Shown here piece by piece: positions 59,401 to 64,000 of a stretch of DNA of 64,000 nt. A model generated the notes under the pieces. That model did no database searches, had not been told where the DNA came from, and worked only from the letters and a program-made list of their open reading frames with translations. This DNA comes from Hydra vulgaris (lineage: Eukaryota > Cnidaria > Hydrozoa > Anthoathecata > Hydridae). The position numbers were made by a program, and so were the translations under genes. Location: positions 4,491,001-4,555,000 of the forward strand of contig NC_088926.1 in NCBI RefSeq assembly GCF_038396675.1, written 5' to 3'. The stretch's first letter is position 1. Each line of letters starts with the position of its first letter.

Positions 59401-61939
59401 TGGAAGTATAATGGCAAAACAACAAATGTTTTTTGTAATATTTCAATAAAAAATTTGTTTTAAAAGGTTTAATAAACTTCAAACTTGTTTTCTGTTTATT
59501 TACAAAATAAACATAACTTGTCTTACCACTTGGAAATCCAACTCAAACCCTTTTTTTTTTTTTTAAATAAAAAGTTGTTTAACAAGATTTGTTTGTTATT
59601 TATATTATTACATCTTTTATTAGTTTAATTTAGAAGTTAATGTTAGTTATTTAGGGTGATAATAAGTTAGTATGATATAATTCCCTGTTATTCATGGTGG
59701 TAGGCATCCTATTATCAAAAGAGCATCAGGCAATGGGTGCTGAATGTTTACAACACCAAAACTGGTCAGTTTTTGGATATGCTAATTGTTATCTATTTTA
59801 AAAATTGCTACTTGATTGGTACATTTTTAGAATTGCTACTTGATCGGTGCATTTTTAAAATTGCTACTTGGTTGGCGCATTTTTAAAATTGCTACTTGAT
59901 TGGTGCATTTTAAATGAGAAATGAAATAAATGTTAGCAAAGCAGGTATAGCAAATAGATAAAATATAATATATAAAAGCAAATCGGAAATATAAAAATAT
60001 TAGCAATGATTGGGTTTGGATTGTAACAAAAAAAAAAAAAGTTGAAAAAACCATTTGCATAGTTATCAATATGGAGGCAATTAATGCCAACAACCAAAGC
60101 AACTTGACATCGGATCCAATGGTATGGAGTTTATAACTCACTCAAGGCATATGTATTATTGTTGAGGATGTTGAAAGGGAACCACGTTTATGTTAGTATG
60201 CTAAAACGACCTAAATCGCTGAAGTCTTATTACAGAGCACTGAGGTCTTTTTAGCAAGAGAGTGGTCATTACTTTTTAGCAAGAGAGTGGTTATTACTTT
60301 TTAGTAAGAGAGTGGTCATTTACTTTTTAGCATGAGAGTGGTCATTTACTTTTTAGCATGAGAGTGGTCATTTACTTTTTAGCATGAGAGTGGTCATTTA
60401 CTTTTTAGCAAGAGAGTGGTCATTTACTTTTTAGCAAGAGAGTGGTCATTTACTTTTTAGCATGAGAGTGGTCATTACTTTTTAGCATGAGAGTGGTCAT
60501 TTACTTTTTAGCATGAGAGTGGTCATTTACTTTTTAGCATGAGAGTGGTCATTTACTTTTTAGCATGAGAGTGGTCATTTACTTTTTAGACAAAACTCTA
60601 AAAAGTAATTAGCACTCTATGCTTTTTAGAGTTTTTGTAATACTATTTTTATAAAGAATTTTTTTGATAATTAAATAAAAAACTGAGCCAACAACAAATA
60701 AGTCATACTTTTTTTAAAAATAATTTAGTTTTCACATTTTTGTGATCTGGATGGGTGTAAAATAATTTTCTTATAAATAAGTCACAATTTAACTGCAGCA
60801 TTAAAAAAAATTCTTAGCAAATTTCTGACCTGCCTTTTTAATATGCTATTCATTTGTTTTGGAAATAAAACTCATGCCAATGTCATTAGTGCAACCAAAC
60901 TTTTCTAAGCTTTTCAATACAGTCTAATTAAACCAAATTTTTTTGAATAACATCATATCTAAATTTGAAAGTTAATTTTATTAACTTTCGAATTTAGCTT
61001 ATTATTATGTTTTTTAATTACAAAATAAATATTTTTTTATTTTTTTATTCATTTATTTAACCATAAAGTTGAAATAATTACAAAGCGATTTATAATTTCA
61101 CAAAATTAGGTTTGGTGTCACTCATATAGTTAAAAACTAGTCATTAGAGTGACACCTTAATAAAATAAACAAAGAAAGCAAAAAAAAGTAATATAGTAAC
61201 CAAAATAAAATTAAACAAAAGAAAAAAAAAGAAAAAAAAAATTTAAAAAAGCAAGATAAATAACACAAAAAAGAGCAAAAGTAAATAAACTGACATGATA
61301 GATAACGAACGAATGAGATAACTCAACGTTTGACGATCAGAAGGATGATAAAAATAATGAAGAAAATAAAAAAAAAGGGTATTATTTATAATTTGTATTC
61401 TTAATTATATTTATATTCCCAAATTACACCTTTTGTATTTTTAATTATATCTTAGAAAGCTTGTAATAATTTAAATTGGTATAGAAGAATGTATTGATTT
61501 TTATTTTTGTTTTTAGCGTATTTATTTTTGACTTGAAATTTTTGAAGATGAGCACTTTATTACAAAATTTTAAAACTACAGAAAATTAAAAACTTAAGTA
61601 AAACAAAGATATTGCTTAAGTCTTTTTTCTATTAAAGCAGTGTTTTAACTTGTGTATTTTAGAGCATATTCATCCTTATAGCCCAACCCTCTAAATATAC
61701 AAAAGAACTGATCCCATACAGTGTTGTTGCCTTTAAAGAACCATTTTATGTAATTATGTCAATGGTTAAAGCATACTAGTGGGTATAATAAGAATTTTTT
61801 ATTCAAGGTTTATGCCACAAAATTAGTTTCACATTTAAGTACCCTTGTTGAAGACGGATTTGAAGATTTACGTGTTCTTCAAACAGTGATAGTTTTATTA
61901 ACAACCTCTGATGTTGTTCGGAAAGATTCACTTGCACAG
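50345..61939 (+). CDS. MON2: MON2, N-terminal four exons (runs beyond window)
   Basis: Four phase-compatible exons: 50345-50446, 55041-55104, 55305-55429 and 61808-61939, giving 141 codons with no stop. The joined start has KKLVEDLLIDFKNIHGECRK, then KYPNIKE. Later blocks SSEVFTAIFFGLESK, ICLTSVQRLALAAA and FEDLRVLQTVIVLLTTSDVV correspond to the DCB domain at the start of MON2 in order and spacing. MON2 is a large (~1,700 residues) Sec7-related scaffold without the Sec7 catalytic core. It acts at the trans-Golgi and endosomes with DOP1 and a flippase in membrane retrieval. The introns are 4.6 kb, 200 bp and 6.4 kb and hold repeats. A TTTCTTCTTAG acceptor lies ~50 nt upstream of the ATG and may take a spliced leader. 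The exon following 61939 was not found before 64000. Confidence 0.92.
50700..50756. repeat. ACAGTACTGT palindrome cluster
   Basis: Overlapping palindromic words GGACAGTACTGTAC and AGTACAGTACTGTCC, a short self-complementary patch just outside the long inverted repeat. Confidence 0.85.
51175..51705 (-). mobile_element. SINE family B, tRNA-derived head
   Basis: On the minus strand the head reads GTGTAGTGGTAGAGCACTTG (A-box-like) and GAGTTTGATCCCCACC (B-box-like), as in a degenerate tRNA. It is followed by a G+C-richer body containing CTTCTCCGTTCAGCCAGCGC, and then the part shared with 40213-40433. The head part is also present at 62040-62190. The long open frames across it are not genes. Confidence 0.7.
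51890..53080. other. Intronic non-coding sequence
   Basis: MON2 intron 1. A short inverted word pair CATAATCT / AGATTATG occurs near 52220-52245. No gene recognised. Confidence 0.4.
55041..55104 (+). CDS. MON2: MON2 exon 2
   Basis: Acceptor TATTTTTAAG, 64 nt (ALDIGIVRLRMMLSS), donor GTAAGG, ends in phase 1. This exon is less conserved than its neighbours, but frame and spacing fit. Confidence 0.88.
55305..55429 (+). CDS. MON2: MON2 exon 3
   Basis: Acceptor TTTTTTATATTAG, 125 nt, donor GTAATT. It completes the split codon and ends in phase 0 with AAAVGE. Confidence 0.92.
55430..56695. other. Intronic non-coding sequence
   Basis: MON2 intron 3. A 32-bp tandem duplication (ATTGAAATATTAGAATTGTA) lies at 56103-56170. 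No exon fits the phase between exons 3 and 4. Confidence 0.4.
56700..56847. repeat. 78-bp tandem duplication
   Basis: TTTAACTCTTTGTCTAA followed by GTGTAGTATTCTCATTG and CTCAATAATTAAAAATATAG occurs twice, offset by 78 bp with few differences. Confidence 0.9.
56848..58383. other. Intronic non-coding sequence with a hairpin
   Basis: An exact 22-bp inverted repeat at 57379-57400 and 57408-57429 (TAATTTCATATCAA arm) with a 7-base loop. No coding exon recognised. Confidence 0.5.
58384..58580 (+). repeat. MITE-family copy (third)
   Basis: Begins CAGCCCTCGGAATTAGG, then GAGGTTGGCAATAAATTGCT and TGACCTC, and later GGTCGGCATTGCCATATGCC. It shares the terminus and core with 3285 and 11519. Confidence 0.6.
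59800..59911. repeat. 28-bp minisatellite, 4 copies
   Basis: The unit AAAATTGCTACTTGATTGGT plus GCATTTTT is repeated four times with single-base variants. Confidence 0.93.
60246..60589. repeat. 26-bp minisatellite, 13 copies
   Basis: The unit is ACTTTTTAGCAWGAGAGTGG plus TCATTT, thirteen copies of 25 or 26 bp. A CAT/CAA variant pattern (AGCATGAG versus AGCAAGAG) runs across the array, which helps to trace duplication. It lies in MON2 intron 3. Confidence 0.95.
60600..61800. other. Intronic non-coding sequence
   Basis: A hairpin GGTGTCACTC / GAGTGACACC at 61114-61156 and A-rich runs at 61150-61260. No exon recognised. Confidence 0.45.
61808..61939 (+). CDS. MON2: MON2 exon 4
   Basis: Acceptor TTTTTTATTCAAG, 44 codons (VYATKLVSHLSTLVEDG, then FEDLRVLQTVIVLLTTSDVV), donor GTATTT, phase 0 at both ends. 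The LQTVxVLLTT block is the best match to the family. Confidence 0.93.
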
Positions 61940-62039
61940 GTATTTTCAATATTTTTTGTTTGTTTTAAATTTATTTATAAAATTTAATTTTTTTTAATGC
62001 TAAGGTACTCCCTCAACTACAGTCATGAACTTGTTAATT

Positions 62040-62190
62040 GTACTTACAAAACTCTTATTCAATTATTTAACTTCAAAATACAAACCTTGGCTAACATAGC
62101 TGTAATGTGGAGAGTGCCGTACTACTAAGGATGTGGTGGGGATTAAACAATGAACTTCTTGTGTACAAAGCAAGCACTCTACTGCTCATG
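62040..62190 (-). mobile_element. SINE family B head fragment
   Basis: Shares order and wording with 51545-51690: CCTTG...AACA, GTGGGGATTAAAC (B-box region inverted) and CAAGCACTCTACTGC (A-box region inverted). Confidence 0.6.
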
Positions 62191-62676
62191 AATTTATAAA
62201 TTATAAATATATAAATTTTAAATTTGTATTTAAAAAGTGTTATTGTTATAATAATAATGATAATAATAGTAGTAAAAATAATAATTGTATTTATAACTAT
62301 TATTATTATTGTTAAGTATTTTTATTAAAAACCATAATCTGTGGGGTGTTCAGTCCACACATTGGTTTAGGGTTTGGGTTTGGGCAGGTATTGTTTAGAT
62401 ATGAAAGATTTTATTAATAAAAATAAATTTTTGTTTTATTATTCTTTACTTTCTTTTCTTTTAGAAAAAACATTCAGGATTAAGTTGGTGTTTTAAAACT
62501 TAAAGTTTAATCCAAATATATGAGATCTGTGTTTACCTAATTCTGCAAAATTTAGTGTGTGTGTGTGTGTATATGTATATGTGTGTGTGTTTAGGTAGAG
62601 TTTTGCTTATCTTTATAACCTATGGCTTTTTCAGAATGTGGCAATATGGTTGCTTTTTTTTCTTTCATTCCTTTAC

Positions 62677-62733
62677 AGTAGCAGGCTATAAGATAGTCGA
62701 TGTATGTACTGAAACCCCTGGCAGCAGGCTATT
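62677..62733 (-). repeat. Solo copy of the 42-bp fold-back unit
   Basis: GTAGCAGGCTATAAGATAGT and CGATGTA match the right-half unit of 46333-46880. A GGTTTAGGGTTTGGGTTTGG word near 62364 resembles the inner edge of that element. Confidence 0.7.
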
Positions 62734-63146
62734 TTAATGTGACATCACAGGGCTTATCTAAACACATATTTATCAGACTTAGACAGGAATGGCATGCTGT
62801 AACTGTTAAAAAAATTATTGCAATAGAATGAATTGCTTTATTTTGTTTGTTTGTTTCTATTTTTACAAATTGTTAAAAAAATTTTTTTTTTAAACTTGAC
62901 TTACATTCATTCACTCAGAGCATGAAATGATTAAAAATTACTATTTTAGAAAGACTACATTTTTTTTTTTTTAATGTTTATACAATTTAAAAATATATAC
63001 ATTTTTTCAATAATTTAATTTCACTTTTCAATAATTTAAACAAAAGCTTTTTGCATAACTTGTATAAAATGTTTCTAAGGATAAGTTTTAAAGTAATTTA
63101 TTTTAAATGCAGATAAAAACGCAACAAAGTGTAATTTTCGCTTTGA

Positions 63147-63210
63147 ATTTTAAATAAAGATTTATAAAATAAAATAATTTTATTTTATTTTATAAATCTT
63201 TATTTAAAAT
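63147..63210. repeat. Perfect 30-bp-arm palindrome
   Basis: Arms 63147-63176 and 63181-63210 are exact complements with a 4-base loop. The arms contain AATAAA on each strand and lie next to the 3' end of the LINE fragment. Confidence 0.95.
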
Positions 63211-63214
63211 TGAA

Positions 63215-64000
63215 TAGCATTACAAGTAATGAATTGTAGTATTTTATCTGTCCTTTAATATTAATAGTTTGTTAAGAATACAGGGGAGGAACATATTATT
63301 TATGCATTGAAAAGGCAGTAGAGCTTCCAGTATTGCTTGGGAGGTAGAGGTCACTGACGCCATCACGAAGGATACGGAGGTATTTTTGAATAAAAGTTTT
63401 TTGGTAAGTAGTAGTTTTGCGGTGTTAAGAGCATACGGGAATCTATTTGGGTTTCTGCTGTTGGTTTGAGTTAATTTAGTGGTTATAGGATGGCATGGGT
63501 GTGCAAGTATCTTTTTGAGTATATTAATACAGAACCTGTCAAGTAACTCTTCAATGTCAAAAATAATATTGAAGCTGCTCGAATTGGTTACATCAATTCC
63601 AATAATTTGCAGGGCATTTCTATGAAAATGTTGGATCTTTTTTTGCAGCAGCACTGCACGAAGTGAGAATAGGAGCACTATATATCAAGTGGCTAATAGC
63701 GTAAGATCGGTAAACCTGTAAAAGGTTTGGCTGAGTGTGTCCAATTTGCTTAAGACGTTTGAGCAGATATGGTACTGATTTTATATTGTTGTGAACTTTT
63801 GTCCATTGTTCATCCCAATCAATATTCTCATTGAGCATGATTCCAAGGTATTTGTGGCTGCTGACTATTTCAAGTTCAGTATTATTGAGTAGAATGGATG
63901 GTAAAGCTTGAATTTCGGAGCATCTGGGAATAATTCTTATGATTTTACTTTTCGGGCCATTAAGTTTCATTCCGTTTACCTTAGACCAAAGAGCGATGCC
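63215..64000 (-). pseudogene. LINE reverse transcriptase C-terminal part (cut by window)
   Basis: Minus-strand frame: GMKLNGPKSKIIRIIPRC, SHKYLGIMLNENIDWDEQW, SVPYLLKRLKQIGHTQPNLL and YAISHLIYSAPIL. A frame change then leads to LLQKKIQHFHRNALQIIGI and ELLDRFCINILKKILAHPCH. These are the thumb and following region of a non-LTR reverse transcriptase. The catalytic palm would lie beyond 64000. Frameshifts near 63640 and 63250-63400 show decay. The clade is not certain. Confidence 0.82.

Noticed and set aside
60246..60589. CRISPR-like array of 26-bp repeats
   Set aside because: The repeats are directly adjacent with no unique spacers. It is a minisatellite in a eukaryotic intron.
61663..61790. 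Possible MON2 exon after TATTTTAG at 61663
   Set aside because: Exons 3 and 4 are phase 0 to phase 0 and align without a gap to the family pattern, so an extra exon is not needed, and the sequence has an early stop.

Overview
The window looks like nuclear DNA of a cnidarian, most likely a Hydra. This is an inference from four things: very A+T-rich sequence; many long (TA)n tracts (about seventeen, up to ~270 bp); mixed remnants of CR1-like LINEs, hAT, pogo and Tc1 elements and tRNA-derived SINEs; and short exons in large introns with T-rich acceptors. A degenerate CCCTAA tract at 35.6 kb fits a TTAGGG-type telomere. No bacterial gene, CRISPR array, rRNA or intact tRNA gene was seen.

Host genes are few. 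On the minus strand, 18.9-19.6 kb holds a complete two-exon LIN52 (116 codons, DREAM/MuvB complex). It is followed 266 bp downstream on the same strand by a single-exon TMEM186 (236 codons, mitochondrial complex I assembly). Their tight head-to-tail spacing and possible splice acceptors just upstream of each start suggest an operon resolved by spliced-leader trans-splicing. On the plus strand, 49.2 kb holds a one-exon gene of the ESSS/NDUFB11 family (complex I subunit). From 50.3 kb onward come the first four coding exons of MON2 (141 codons, phases all compatible); the gene runs out of the window. A fifth, unrecognised gene lies on the minus strand at 7.9-12.7 kb, supported by phase-compatible exons, and its protein contains a tandem duplication of 21 residues.

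The rest is mainly mobile DNA. Layout: 5.7-6.4 kb decayed Tc1-like gene; 8.66-11.45 kb pogo-like element; 13.14-16.95 kb a 3.8-kb DNA transposon with imperfect terminal inverted repeats, subterminal GTCACRTCTGTGG repeats and a broken transposase-like gene that I cannot place in a named superfamily; 17.1-17.6 kb a nearly perfect 77-bp-arm palindrome between two (TA)n tracts; 20 kb LINE endonuclease fragment; 22.6-28.7 kb hAT element(s) with a ZMYM1/TTF-type transposase pseudogene; 30.4-34.4 kb remains of two CR1-like LINEs; 34.7-35.3 kb SINE inside (TA)n; 35.99-38.43 kb a second unplaced DNA transposon, with CACAGGCCTGCAA termini; 39.9-48.3 kb fold-back elements, SINE pieces, LINE and Tc1 scraps and a hAT MITE with target-site duplication; 50.8-54.7 kb a ~290-bp long inverted repeat within MON2 intron 1; 59.8-60.6 kb two minisatellites; 63.2-64 kb a LINE fragment cut by the window end.

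The best candidates for something undescribed are the two unplaced transposons (13136-16954 and 35992-38427), the repeated association of (TA)n tracts with fold-back modules, and the LIN52-TMEM186 pair. All identifications come from reading the sequence and remembered family features; no search was run.
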